Assembly: GCA_007844125.1 (NCBI GenBank)
Contig: CM017569.1
Span: 4,491,169-4,555,168 of the forward strand
DNA: 64,000 nt
Direction of reading: 5' to 3'
From: Sinonovacula constricta
Lineage: Eukaryota; Mollusca; Bivalvia; Cardiida; Solecurtidae
The notes under the pieces were generated by a model, which saw nothing but the letters and a program-made list of their open reading frames with translations, made no database searches and was not told the origin of the DNA. Shown one piece after another: positions 1-15,400 of this stretch. Numbering within the stretch: position 1 is the first letter of the stretch; the number at the start of each line of letters is the position of its first letter. Both the position numbers and the translations under genes were made by a program.

Positions 1-3000
1 AGGCTTAGTCAAATTGGGGTGCTGTCTGATCAGAATATATACTGCTTGAATAATGGGTCTTTATTCGCTGCAGCGAAACTTAAATAAATGTAAGTTCTTA
101 AAAAGAGGATGGTTTCACAAAAATATTATTACAGATATTTTGGAGAAGATAGTAAAATGCTACCATGTTCAAATATTTACATGTACAATTAAGAGTAACT
201 AAACAATTTATCAAATCAGTTAAAAGTAGTACATGAGTTGAGGTGTACAAGCATCACAAAAAGATCGCACATTTTTTCCTTTTACACTTTGGCTTCAACA
301 AATTATACAGAAATCAAAATAAACAACATAGCTTCTATATGCATGACAAAAAATGTAAGAACAAATTAACAACCTTTTCAGAAAACAGTAATTCTTAAAT
401 AATATATGATGTATGAATATCTAGTGATGCAACAAAAGAGGATATGCTCATTTATTTCAAGTATCCATGACAAATGGGCCTCAGGTTACTAACCATAACT
501 CATAACCTGTCATGTATGAATTAACCATACTAAGGCAAATAGCGTTAATCTGGATCAAAAAGTTCCTGGCTGGGAACTGTCTGATCAGGATCTGCACTAT
601 TTATTGATTAGTTCCTTTTAATGAGTCTAGCAACATCTGCAGTAGTTATAAATATTACTGAGAATTTGGAATAGGTTATTAAATGTCTGCTAGAGTTATG
701 GACCAATCTAAACCATTTAGTTGACCAGATTGGTGTAGACAAAAAGTTGTACTAAAACAAGGCTCTGGCGCAAGAAATAATGTTCAACAACACAAATACT
801 TGTTATTTCACAAGGAAGTAATAAGGGTACATTTTATATTCCATTAATATTAATTAATTTATTTTTAAAGTCCATAAAAACAGAGGTTAAGTGATTCTTT
901 TCTGTTACATCTAAAATTCCGATCACAAAAAAAAAGTAATTAATATGTAAAGAAATGAATTACAGGTCATTGTGCTAAAACTAACATAAAATATTTTTCA
1001 CTGTTGCTTTTATAACATTAAATGGATGCAGATGTCATTATAATGTATTTATCAATTGTTGATATTAAAGTCATATATGGGCTTAGAAATAACATCATCT
1101 TAAAATATGTAGTCCAATGTTGCATACTGACCTATAGGATTATTTAGTGGTTTAAATATGGATTCCATAATTACTTCATTCTCCACCATTAGCTTAAAAG
1201 CAACAGACAGATAAAAAAAAAACCTTCTGTTGATATCTTTCACATCCAAAAGCCAATTTTTGAGTTATTTTAAAAGTAAAAAAAAATAAACTCTTGACTG
1301 TTAGAGAAGAATAAACATTGCTGCTGTTGTATGTTAATGGATTGGATGTTTCATTTTGGAGCTTGGCAGTGGTGTGAACACATCATCATGCTGGGAAGTT
1401 AACATGTAAATACAGGTCATAGGACAATATGAGCACGTAACTTATAAATCAGGACATTTTTGTATTCAAACAATCTGACCGAACATGCTTGAAGATTGTA
1501 TAAAATTTATGAATATTTTTGTTGTCGATTCACTTAAAATAATATTTAAAACAATGGACTTCAACGATAAAACAGCAAACTATATAACTTTTTAAGATAC
1601 AGCAAATTGGATAAAAACATATAAAACAATATTTTATAATGATAACAAAAACTGAATCACTGCAGTCCAAATAGGCATAGTGAATAAAATTTCCAGTAGC
1701 AACATATCACATAATTTTAAACCTGCTTGTTGTTTTTTGTTACATTGCACTGAAACAATTATGGTCCTATTTGCAACTATCAGCTAATTATTAGTGGAGG
1801 AAGACCCCAAAATTATGTCTGAGTAGAACCACTCCTACACCGCTGGTTAGTTCGAAAAGCTCCCCACATGAAAGCTCGCCCAGACTGAGAATTGAACTGA
1901 CATAGTGAGGGTATAAGGGGTTACAAGTCAACTCCTTAGCCCCTCACAGCATGGGTTCATAGTGGCCCTACATTATCAACAACACATCCTAATTCTCAGT
2001 TTATTTCCACGTATACATATTGCTTAAGACAGCAAATAATAATAATTGCTTCACAGCAAATAATGTAGATCATATTCGCACAGTTCCAGGGGTTTTAATT
2101 TATCTATGCCTAATACATTCATGCTAAAAAGATGTTAAAGTGTTAACATATCCCTATATTAAAAATTCATTAAAATTGTGTCTCACTGAGATAATACTAG
2201 AAATAAATTATGAACTAATATACCCTGATTTTTCTCATTTCCTAAAGTAACATTGTAAATACTTAATAAAACTGTTACATGCAACACATACAGCTTATTA
2301 TTGTAGTTTTGTTTGTTAGAAACATTGTACTGACACAATAAGGAACATAAGAGAAAAGTCTACTCTTAAAATATCCTAAATGCAAGTAGGTCCTTTAATC
2401 TGAACAACTCAGTTTTTATGCCTTTTGTTGGAGTGTATAAAGAAATGAAGCCATTTAAACTGATTATAGGAGTCCAACTATAATGACCTACCTATTATTT
2501 GGAGTACCATGAATATTATCCAACTAGGTAGACAATTTTATATCACCATTGTTTCCCACTGAGGTCATATTGGCAATATCCAGCTATTATTGGTGGAGAA
2601 TGACCAACTGCCTGGGAAGAACCAGTGACACTCAGCAGGTCTGCTGGAAGGACTACCAATATAAAATGTTGGTCCAAATTTAAAACTTGACCCCTGTAGT
2701 GAGAAGTTATAAAATATTTTCGGGTTGGAGAGAAATAAAGAGATTAAGCAAAGATTAAAATTAAGATTTGAAGAATTTATATGATCTGGAGTTCATATAA
2801 ACATGACTTTGCATGTCTTTTAATATTTAAGCAAAAGGTGCAAATAAAACACCAAGGATGGACGGCAAACTAGCAGTTCTTTATTTAAATTATTTATTCA
2901 TTCAGCTAAAAAAAAATTAAACCATGATCCTTAGCAACTATAAAAAATGGCTCCAAACTTAAAAAGCTCCCAAAATTAAAAAAAAAAAAAAAAATAAGTG

Positions 3001-6000
3001 GAATTTATTGACTTTAGCACTATATAAGTGCTGAAAACTGTAACCCAATTACCAACTATGCAAACCATTGTAGTGCAGCTATTTTTGGAGATTCTTGTTT
3101 ACACAATGTGAGGAAATACACACAAAAAATCAACTAAAAACAAAAAAACCCAATCGTAATGTATACCAAGAGATGTATGCATTTAAACAATTACAAAACA
3201 AATACTAATCATTTAAGAGATTAACTGTAGTAAATAATAGTATAAGGACCTAATAAAAATGTTATGATTTATTTAAGTTATAACATTAAATCAATGAAAA
3301 AACATAATGATAGGTTTACACCTAGTAAATGAAAGTTACAGAAAATACAAAATAATTCAGACTGTAGAACACAATGTACCTATTTTGGAAGTATAATAAC
3401 ACAGAAATAAATATACATAAAAAACAATTAGTTAAACTACAAAAATATTCATATTGCAAAAATAATACTCACAGCTGACGTAACCTATTCCCTTTACAAT
3501 TTAAGTGGATCTTGTGCACATTCACATGGCTATTTTTCAGGATGTTTAGGTGTTTTTTAAGCAGAATACTTTTGTCATCCTAACAAAGTTGGACAATCCA
3601 GAGACAATAAAGATAACAAACAGAATTGACATAATAAACAAAATCATACAAATATCAATTATCATAACTGTCACATTTGTATTATGGGTATGTATGTTTT
3701 TCTTGGTCATAAGTGTATATTGGTCCAATGATATGTATGAAGCTAGGCTTATCACACTATAATACCTTACAAAGTGAAACAACAACAAAATCCACATGCA
3801 TTTTTTAACTTGGTGTTTCCTGCATTATTAAGAAGTTTGCTTAAAATATTACAAAATCCCTAGGAAACAAAAACATAAGATACAAAATGACCCAATAGCT
3901 CAGAAGGACATCAGAAAAATTACTGTTAACATTGATAAATGGGTACTTATATCTTTAAATGCAATAAATTTCTTATACACAATTTTAATTCTTCAATATG
4001 AAAACATGACAGATAAAATACACACACACAAATTGGAATATTTTACCTTAACTATTCAAATGTTATGTACACAATATAAGGAAATGCATTTTGATTCATT
4101 ACACAATACTCATACATAAAGCTAAAACACAAACATTTTACCCCATTAATTTTTAAAAAGAAGCATGTTTGCCTTTTTCACAAGAGTCCAATCCCTTGTA
4201 AACCAGCACTTTCTACCAGTTTCTAATATGAATGAATGAAAGTGATCACTTTGTCACAGGATGCCAACTACAGTTTAAATTGAATGCTTATATCCTTTTT
4301 TTTTTGATACATCCTGAGGTGCCTGCTTACATCCAAATCTTTCTTACACCTTCTATATACACATTCTATATACTGGCAATCTTTTCATTTGAATAACTTA
4401 TTACTGCTAAACACACAGAATTACTGCCTCTTCCTGGGGAGCAGATGATTACTTTAACAACAGTGCTGCACTGATTTTTCCTATCAGATAAATTAAAGTG
4501 GCAATGTTGGCTGCTCCCTGCTGAAGGAATGTATATGTAACCTACTCCAAACAAATCTTCAACGTAATTTTCCTGCAACCCTTAATAAAAATGATACATG
4601 TATTTCTAATGGTTTGAACAAGTACAAACTTTGTGCACACACTTCTCAAAATAATTCAAGAGCCAGCTTGAAATAATTTGTTAGTACCTTTAATACAGAT
4701 TAGAGATGATCTCTCTATAAGAAATCCATTGAGTTACAAGTAAACATCGCATGGTCACAGGGATTATTTCAACCAAGTAAAAAACAACAGACATGTTCCA
4801 CTTATGTGGAGAAGAGATCAGTTATCAAAAAGCAATTTATGCTGCTTGTTAAAACCAATATTCCTTTCTTTTTTTACACCTTTACTGCATGTTTTTCAAG
4901 TTTTACACATTACTTGTTTGACAAAGCCAATAATTTGGTCTTAGTATATTTGGGGATGTTTTTGTCAGAAGTTTGCATTGACAGAGGCAGTGCAGTGTTA
5001 AATACAAAGTCACCAGTAGCTTTATAAACATAAATACTGCAAGGTCACATCGTCAAATGCTTCAATTCTAAAACACTCATAACTAGCCAAAGGGTCATCT
5101 AGCTTCAGACTGCTAGCCAACACAATTGCATCTAAATCCCAATATACAAATAATATCCAAACCTCCTCAACAGAAATGGCAAATTGAGTTTGAAACAGCA
5201 CTTTATTCTATTAGCCATAGTCCAACAATATAAAGTACTTTTAAGCAAATTACATGGAGATGATTCTCTAGTAATGAGTATCAGTTATATAAGGTTTGGT
5301 GAAGACACTAACTACACTGAAACTCCTATACAACGCCGTCCATTACAACGCTGACTCCTTAAGAAAGCTGTCAAGCCTTGAACCCACAAGTGTTGCAATG
5401 ATAATTTCTTGATCACACTATGTCAACTCAGATCGTGTACCATGGAAGTAATGATAGATTAATGTTACTCCCGTGCAAACAATGAGAAATAATATGTTGC
5501 TCCCTTGAGGCTGTCTTAGTGACTTTGGCAATACCTAAGCATGCAAATACAGCTAATGTCGCTCACACAGTAGCTGTGCTAGTCAACTTGGTGATCAGTC
5601 AACAATGGGGGGAGAGTGTGTGCATGTAGATAATCTAAACCAGTGGTTTAATGCATGAAGCAATTAAATCCTTAAGCGGTAGAAATCAGATATCTGTTTA
5701 CACAAGTAGGTTTACAGAGTTCACTGGAGGAGCAGTTCTATCTTGTTAATTCTATTTAAATGTGAGTGGATTCATGTACGCACAATGTTAGGCCAGAGAT
5801 TTTGAGGGATATTAGGAGAAAGTTGGTAAAGATTAAAAGAGCAAGAAAATAAGTAAACTAGCGAGTAACTGTTAAGAAAAAAAGTCCTTGTAGGCATTCT
5901 TCACTACAGGATTATTGATTATACATTTGGAACACAAGTGTATTAGCAATCAAATCCTCCTGTACAGGCGTATATACAAATAAGTAAAGAATGTGGTATT

Positions 6001-6364
6001 TTTCATAAAATCTATAATGCGGTTCTTTATAAGACTGATACATCTCATGGACCCATGCCAACGGTGTTATAATGGAGTCCCAGTGTATTATGTGTGTGAA
6101 ATATCACCTTTTACCTGAAGCTACATAAAATTGATGGATAGACAGTTATAATTGATGATTCATCGAGGGATGGACCAAATTCCTTCCATTCATTTTCCAA
6201 GGCGCACAAAAAAATTCCCACTGCAAATTGTCATATTTTATCACATTTTAAATTTGTTTACACAGTAAAGTCTTGTTAATATAATCGTTATGACATTGGG
6301 GTTTTTTCTTACATAAATCCAACCTTGAAAGAAATTTTAGCTTAATTTTTTTTACTTAAGTGAC
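1..6364. other. Intergenic 3' flank of rab28, no gene seen
   Basis: No open frame longer than about 90 codons and no exon with recognisable protein similarity is visible on either strand. The stretch is very AT-rich, with a 15-base A run near 2980. It holds copies of dispersed repeats described separately (about 1-70, 540-640, 1765-1960 and 2570-2710). It lies downstream of the rab28 stop codon, so part of it could be an extended 3' untranslated region if the polyadenylation signal at 6365-6370 is skipped. Confidence 0.6.
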
Positions 6365-6370
6365 TTTATT
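6365..6370 (-). terminator. Polyadenylation signal of rab28
   Basis: The minus strand reads AATAAA here, about 100 bases past the rab28 stop codon at 6468-6470. It is the first canonical hexamer after the stop and gives a short 3' UTR. Transcript ends have not been seen, so later signals remain possible. Confidence 0.5.
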
Positions 6371-6467
6371 TGCTTTGGACATTTACGGGAGTTATTTTGT
6401 CAGCCTATGCTAAAACAAAGGAAAGGCTTTTTGTCCAGGCGGGATTTTGTCCTACACCCCTGATTCA

Positions 6468-9400
6468 TCATTGGAGTGTGCACAGAGAACTTTTAGTAGC
6501 TGTCTGAGGGAGGGCCCTAGCTGCAGCATCCTCGTGTTTATAGTTCACTATCTCTGCCTTCACTACACGATGATGTTGCTCAACATCTGGCTTTGTCAAC
6601 TTGATGCCAAGAATTTCAGCTGCAACCTTCTGGAAACACAGCGATACCTGCAATACAAAGAGTTACTGCTTTAACAAATTTAACTATACCGGAAAGAAAA
6701 ATAAAGTGGCAATCTATTTTCTCCCCATATGTATATTGAGTCTGATGCAATAAAGCCTGAAAATGGAAACAGAAATAACATGACCAGTAATGTCGAACAT
6801 CATCGATGTTAACACACACTTCCCTATTGTTGGTATTGTTTACATGACATCCACCATAACAATTTTGCAATATGAAAGTAAGCATAAGGCTAACTTTGGT
6901 TTCTTTTCAAAACTGCTGATAATTCTATACTTTTTCTTAGTAGACTATTAAAAATGTTGATAGGATTTAGCGACTGTGCAGTTTTCTCAGTGCTTTGATG
7001 ACTTTATTTTATAATGTGAAAATACAAAGGCACAAATTCATTAAATCTTAATGCTGTTTTAATACTATTAAGTGTTATAAATTTTAAATGCTTCTAGAAA
7101 ATGCAAGGACACAATTCTTTAAATGTTATTTTAATGCTTTGTAATTAATTCACAAACTGTTTTAATGTTGTTTTAATATATTGTATAAATGACTCCAAAT
7201 ATAAGCATCAGTTTAACACTATGTATATTTATTTTTTGTTTACGTGAAATTGACAGATATTGTTTACTTTATATTTAAAAGCCTATGTTTTGGCTTATGA
7301 CTTAACCTGGGCCTGTTGCTTATACCAATTATGAGAAAAGACATGTGCATTTTTTCAACCCTTAATCATACACTTAAGACTTCTGGTTAAGAAAAATGAT
7401 TTGTTTTATAAATATAATAAAATTTTTTTGTTATTTATGACTGAATGACTAGATGAAATTTCTTACGGAGTCTCCTGTCTTAGCAGAGACAAAATGACTT
7501 GACATTCCATGTTCCTGTGCAAACCGCTGATGTTTCTCTAATTTCACTGTCCTCATGTGTTCTAGGTCACCTAAAAAAAAGTAACAGAAGAAGCATAAAC
7601 CAAACCAATTAGAATTATATTGTGTCTTTTTCAGAGGTGTTTCTCCAATTATTGCAACATGAGAATTTTTCTTCCATGTGTTACCCACTCCATAAAATAG
7701 TCATGAACTTTCTTTAAAACAGAAAAGGACAAGGAAATTACCAACACTCTAAAAAACAGAGCCCTGTTTTAACCATAACCGTCAACAATTAACAAAAATA
7801 TTCCTATGTGATGCCATAACAGCCAGATTCCTATGTGATGCTATAATGGCCAGATTCCTATGTGATGCCATAACGGCCAGATTCCTATGTGATGCCATAA
7901 CAGCCAGATTCCTATGTGATGCCACAACGGCCAGATTCCTATGTGATGCCATAATGGCCAGATTCCTATGTGATGCTATAACGGCCAGATTCCTATGTGA
8001 TGCCATAACAGCCAGATTCCTATGTGATGCAATAACAGCCAGGTTCCTATGTGATGCTATAACGGCCACATTCCAATGTGATGCTATAACGGCCACATTC
8101 CTATGTGATGCCATAACGGCCACATTCCTAGGTGATGCCATAACGGCCAGATTCCTATGTGATGCTATAACGGCCAGATTCCTATGTGATGCCATAACGG
8201 CCAGATTCCTATGTGATGCCATAACGGCCAGATTCCTATGTGATGCCATAACGGCCAGATTCCTATGTGATGCCATAACAGCCAGATTCCTATGTGATGC
8301 CATAACGACCAGATTCCTATGTGATGCCATAACAGCCAGATTCCTATGTGATGCTATAACAGCCAGATTCCTATGTGATGCCATAACGGCCACATTCCTA
8401 TGTGATGCTATAACGGCCAGATTCCTATGTGATGCCATAACAGCCAGATTCCTATGTGATGCTATAACAGCCAGATTCCTATGTGATGCCATAACGGCCA
8501 CATTCCTATGTGATGCCATAACGGCCAGATTCCTATGTGATGCTATAACGGCCAGATTCCTATGTGATGCTATAACGGCCACATTCCTATGTGATGCTAT
8601 AACGGCCAGATTCCTATGTGATGCCATAACAGCCAGATTCCTATGTGATGCTATAACGACCAGATTCCTATGTGATGCTATAACGGCCAGATTCCTATGT
8701 GATGCCATAACAGCCAGATTCCTATGTGATGCTATAACGGCCAGATTCCTATGTGATGCTATAACAGCCACATTCCTATGTGATGCTATAACGGCCAGAT
8801 ACCTATGTGATGCTATAACGGCCAGATTCCTATGTGATGCCATAACAGCCAGATTCCTATGTGATGCTATAACGGCCAAATTCCTATGTGATGCTATAAC
8901 GGCCACATTCCTATGTGATGCCATAGCAGCCAGATTCCTATGTGATGCTATAACGGCCAGATTCCTATGTGATGCCATAACAGCCAGATTCCTATGTGAT
9001 GCTATAACGGCCAGATTCCTATGTGATGCTATAATGGCCAGATTCCTATGTGATGCTATAACGGCCAGAATCCTATGTGATTCCATAACAGCCAGATTCC
9101 TATGTGATGCCATAACGGCCAGATTCCTATGTGATGCCATAACAGCCAGATTCCTATGTGATGCCACAACGGCCAGATTCCTATGTGATGCTATAATGGC
9201 CAGATTCCTATGTGATGCTATAACGGCCAGATTCCTATGTGATGCCATAACAGCCAGATTCCTATGTGATGCCATAACAGCCAGGTTCCTATGTGATGCT
9301 ATAACGGCCACATTCCTATGTGATGCCATAACGGCCACATTCCTATGTGATGCTATAACGGCCAGATTCCTATGTGATGCCATAACGGCCAGATTCCTAT

Positions 9401-12400
9401 GTGATGCCATAACGGCCAGATTCCTATGTGATGCCATAACGGCCAGATTCCTATGTGATGCCATAACAGCCAGATTCCTATGTGATGCCATAACGACCAG
9501 ATTCCTATGTGATGCCATAACAGCCAGATTCCTATGTGATGCTATAACAGCCAGATTCCTATGTGATGCCATAACGGCCACATTCCTATGTGATGCTATA
9601 ACGGCCAGATTCCTATGTGATGCCATAACAGCCAGATTCCTATGTGATGCTATAACAGCCAGATTCCTATGTGATGCCATAACGGCCACATTCCTATGTG
9701 ATGCCATAACGGCCAGATTCCTATGTGATGCTATAACGGCCAGATTCCTATGTGATGCTATAACGGCCACATTCCTATGTGATGCTATAACGGCCAGATT
9801 CCTATGTGATGCCATAACAGCCAGATTCCTATGTGATGCTATAACGACCAGATTCCTATGTGATGCTATAACGGCCAGATTCCTATGTGATGCCATAACA
9901 GCCAGATTCCTATGTGATGCTATAACGGCCAGATTCCTATGTGATGCTATAACAGCCACATTCCTATGTGATGCTATAACGGCCAGATACCTATGTGATG
10001 CTATAACGGCCAGATTCCTATGTGATGCCATAACAGCCAGATTCCTATGTGATGCTATAACGGCCAAATTCCTATGTGATGCTATAACGGCCACATTCCT
10101 ATGTGATGCCATAGCAGCCAGATTCCTATGTGATGCTATAACGGCCAGATTCCTATGTGATGCCATAACAGCCAGATTCCTATGTGATGCTATAACGGCC
10201 AGATTCCTATGTGATGCTATAATGGCCAGATTCCTATGTGATGCTATAACGGCCAGAATCCTATGTGATTCCATAACAGCCAGATTCCTATGTGATGCTA
10301 TAACGGTCAGATTCCTATGTGATGCTATAACGGTCAGATTCCTATGTGATGCTATAACGGTCAGATTCCTATGTGATGCTATAACGGTCAGATTCCTATG
10401 TGATGCTATAACGGCCAGATTCCAATGTGATGCTATAACGGTCAGATTCCTATGTGATGCTATAATGGCCAGATTCCTATGTGATGCTATAATGGCCAGA
10501 TTCCTATGTGATGCCATAACGGCCAGATTCCAATGTGATGCTATAACTGCCAAAAATGAACAAAGTGATTCCTATGTGATGCCATAATGGCCAATGATGA
10601 ACAAAGTGATTCCTTTGTGATGCCAAAATGGCCAATAATGAACAATGTGATTCCTATGTGATGCCATAATGGCCAATGATGAACAAAGTGATTCCTATGT
10701 GATGCCATAATGGCCAATGATGAACAAAGTGATTCCTTTATGATGCTATAACGGCCAGATTCCTATGTGATGCTATAATGGCCAGATTCCTATGTGATGC
10801 CATTATGGCCAGATTCCAATGTGATGCTATAACTACCAATGAACAAAGTGATTCCTATGTGATGCCATAATGGCCAATGATGAACAAAGTGATTCCTTTG
10901 TGATGCCAAAATGGCCAATAATGAACAATGTGATTCCTATGTAATGCCAAAATGGCCAATAATGAACAATGTGATTCCTATGTGATGCCATAATGGCCAA
11001 TAATGAACAAAGTGATTCCTATGTGATGCCAAAATGGCCAATAATGAACAAAGTGATTCCTATGTAATGCCATAATGGCCAATAATGAACAATGTGATTC
11101 CTATGTGATGCCATAATGGCCAATAATGAACAAAGTGATTCCTATGTGACGCCATAACTGCCAGATTACTATGTGATGCCATAATGACCAATGATGAACA
11201 AAGTGATTCCTATGTGATGCCAAAATGGCCAATAATAAACAAAGTGATTCCTATGTGATGCCATAATGGCCAATAATGAACAAAGTGTTTCCTATGTGAT
11301 GCCATAATGGCCAATAATGAACAAAGTGATTCCTATGTGATGCCATAATGGCCAATGATGAACAAAGTGATTCCTATGTGATGCCATAATGGCCAATAAT
11401 GAACAAAGTGATTCCTATGTGACGCCATAACTGCCAGATTACTATGTGATGCCATAATGACCAATGATGAACAAAGTGATTCCTATGTGATGCCAAAATG
11501 GCCAATAATAAACAAAGTGATTCCTATGTGATGCCATAATGGCCAATAATGAACAAAGTGTTTCCTATGTGATGCCATAATGGCCAATAATGAACAAAGT
11601 GATTCCTATGTGATGCCATAATGGCCAATGATGAACAAAGTGATTCCTATGTGATGCCATAATGGCCAATAATGAACAAAGTGATTCCTATGTGATGCCA
11701 TAATGGCCAATAATAAACAACGTGATTCCTATATGATGCCATAATGGCCAATAATGAACAAAGTGATTCCTATGTGACGCCATAATGGCCAATAATGAAA
11801 AAAGTGATTCCTATATGATGCCATAATGGCCAATAATGAACAAAGTGATTCCTATGTGATGCCATTATGGCCAATGATGAACAAAGTGATTCCTATGTGA
11901 CGCCATAACTGCCATATTACTATGTGATGTCATGACCAGTAATGAACAACTAAATAACTGCATCTGTCTAGTTTGATGACAAAAACCCAAGAAATAGTTT
12001 CACTAATCAGAACAACAATCAGCTTCAGAAAAAGGCATAATACTGCACTGTAATAAAATGTCACTTATAGAAACATATGACATTAGTACATTTAGTACAG
12101 AACTGTTTAATGTCTCCCCTTTTCAATATTCCTCAAGAACACTGTAATAATTACAGGTTTTTGATCACTTAATATGTGATATGTATGATATAATCCGGTT
12201 ACACTGCCAGTGCTGAATATTGGAAAGCGCATGTTTTCCAGGGCCTAACTTAGAACATATACCTTATTTCAGCATACTTTGGCTGAGTAAAATATAAAAT
12301 GTGCATACAAAGCAAAACAACAACAAACTCTTACATGGACTCATTGATGTAGAAGAGTAATATGTGTAGTCTTTTTCATTATAACCATTTTTTTATTCAA

Positions 12401-15400
12401 GGAAGGGGATTTTGCGGTGTTGTGGGATGAGTTCTATCATGCATGGACAACACAATTTATAACACTAACAACATGGTATACTATAGAAACATAAAATTAG
12501 TGTATGTTTTAGTTCTTTAACCAATTTAAGCCAGTTTAAAATAAGGTCTTTAAGATTTTAAATACCTAAACATTAATTGATAGGGTGTAACTGTCCATTA
12601 AACTGTTGTTGCTGTTTTATACAACAAAATACCACTTGTATAATAAGTGTGGCACATGGTGAACATTTTTGTGTCAACATTAAGCTATTGACATTTATTT
12701 TCACAGTATTCACTATAGAACTACTGACAAAAACAATCATTTGCAAATACCAGGAAAATTAACATTTTTTTAAATAGTGCTTTTTTTCATAAATAATTAT
12801 TGGGGGTTCTAACATTATACAGCACATATTTTACTAATGCAGCAGTTGGGCATTACAGTGTTAACATGCATCTGATGTAGGCTGCAAATGTCCAAAATCA
12901 TCCAACACGCAATTGGCTTGAAGAATAACCCCATGCTAGCCTTTGTGACACCATTACTGCCAATGATGGACAGAACGATTCCTACATGATGCCCTAACTG
13001 CCAATGATGGACAGAATGATTCCTATATTATGACCTAACTGCCAATGATGGACAGAACGATTCCTACATGATGCCCTAACTGCCAATGATGGACAGAATG
13101 ATTCCTACATGATGCCCTAACTGCCAATGATGGACAGAATGATTCCTATATGATGACCTAACTGCCAGTGATGGACAGAATGATTCCTATATGATGACCT
13201 AACTGCCAGTGATGGACAGAATGATTCCTTTATGATGACCTAACTGCCAATGATGGACAGAATGATTCCTATATGATGCCCTAACTGCCAATGATGGACA
13301 GAATGATTCCTTTATGATGACCTAACTGTCAGTGATGGACAGAATGATTCCTATATGATGACCTAACTGCCAATGATGGACAGAATGATTCCTATATGAT
13401 GCCCTAACTGCCAATGATGGACAGAATGATTCCTATATGATGACCTAACTGCCAGTGATGAACAGAATGATTCCTATATGATGACCTAATTGCCAATGAT
13501 GAACAGAATGATTCCTACATGATGACCTAACTGCCAATGATGGACAGAATGATTCCTACATGATGTCCTAACTGCCAATGATGGACAGAAAGAGTCCTAT
13601 ATGATGCCCTAACTGCCAATGATGGATAGAATGATCCCTACATGATGCCCTAACTGCCAATGATGGACAGAATGATTCCTATATGATGACCTAACTGCCA
13701 ATGATGGACAGAATGATTCCTATATGATGCCCTAACTGCCAATGATGGACAGAATGATTCCTATATGATGCCCTAACTGCCAATGATGGACAGAATGATT
13801 CCTATATGATGAACTAACTGCCAATGATGGAAGAATGATTCCTACATGATACCCTAACTGCCAATGGTGAACAGAATGATTCCTACATGATGCCCTAACT
13901 GCCAATGATGGACAGAATGATTCCTATATGATGACCTTATTGCCAATGATGGACAGAATGATTCCTATATGATGACCTAACTGCCAATGATGGACAGAAT
14001 GATTCCTATATGATGCCCTAACTGCCAATGATGGACAGAATGATTCCTATATGATGACCTAACTGCCAATGATGGACAGAATAATTCTTATATGATGACC
14101 TAACTGCCAATGATGGGCAGAATGATTCCTATATGATGACCTAACTGCCAATGATGGACAGAATGATTCCTACATGATGCCCTAACTGCCAATGATGGAC
14201 AGAATGATTCCTATATGATGCCCTAACTGCCAATGATGGACAGAATGATTCCTATATGATGCCCTAACTGCCAATGATGGACAGAATGATTCCTACATGA
14301 TGCCCTAACTGCCAATGATGGACAGAATGATTCCTATATGATGACCTAACTGCCAATGATGGGCAAAATGATTCCTATATGATGACCTAACTGCCAATGA
14401 TGGACAGAATGATTCCTACATGATGCCCTAACTGCCAATGTTGGACGGAATGATACCTATATGATGCCCTAACTGCCAATGATGGACAGAATGATTCCTA
14501 TATGATGCCCTAACTGCCAATGATGGACAGAATGATTCCTACATGATGCCCTAACTGCCAATGATGGACAGAATGATTCCTATATGATGACCTAACTGCC
14601 AATGATGGGCAGAATGATTCCTTTATGATGCCCTAACTGCCAATGATGGACAGAATGATTCCTATATGATGACCTAACTGCCAGTGATGGACAGAATGAT
14701 TCCTATATGATGACCTTATTGCCAATGATGAACAGAATGATTCCTACATGATGACCTAACTGCCAATGATGGACAGAATGATTCCTACATGATGTCCTAA
14801 CTGCCAATGACGGACAGAATGAGTCCTATATGATGCCCTAACTGCCAATGATGGACAGAATGATCCCTACATGATGCCCTAACTGCCAATGATGGACAGA
14901 ATGATTCCTATATGATGACCTAACTGCCAATGATGGACAGAATGATTCCTATATGATGCCCTAACTGCCAATGATGGACAGAATGATTCCTATATGATGC
15001 CCTAACTGCCAATGATGGACAGAATGATTCCTATATGATGACCTAACTGCCAATGATGGAAGAATGATTCCTACATGATACCCTAACTGCCAATGGTGAA
15101 CAGAATGATTCCTACATGATGCCCTAACTGCCAATGATGGACAGAATGATTCCTATATGATGCCCTAACTGCCAATGATGGACAGAATGATTCCTATATG
15201 ATGACCTAACTGCCAATGATGGACAGAATTATTCCTATATGATTCCCTAACTGCTAATGATGGACAGAATGATTCCTATATGATGACCTAACTGCCAATG
15301 ATGGACAGAATAATTCCTATATGATGACCTAACTGCCAATGATGAACAGAATGATTCCTACATGATGCCCTAACTGCCAGTGATGGACAGAATGATTCCT

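Noticed and set aside
7782..10587. Open frames of 923 codons (minus) and 913 codons (plus)
   Set aside because: They are nine-residue repeats produced by a 27-bp minisatellite inside rab28 intron 4, present equally on both strands, with no unique domain.
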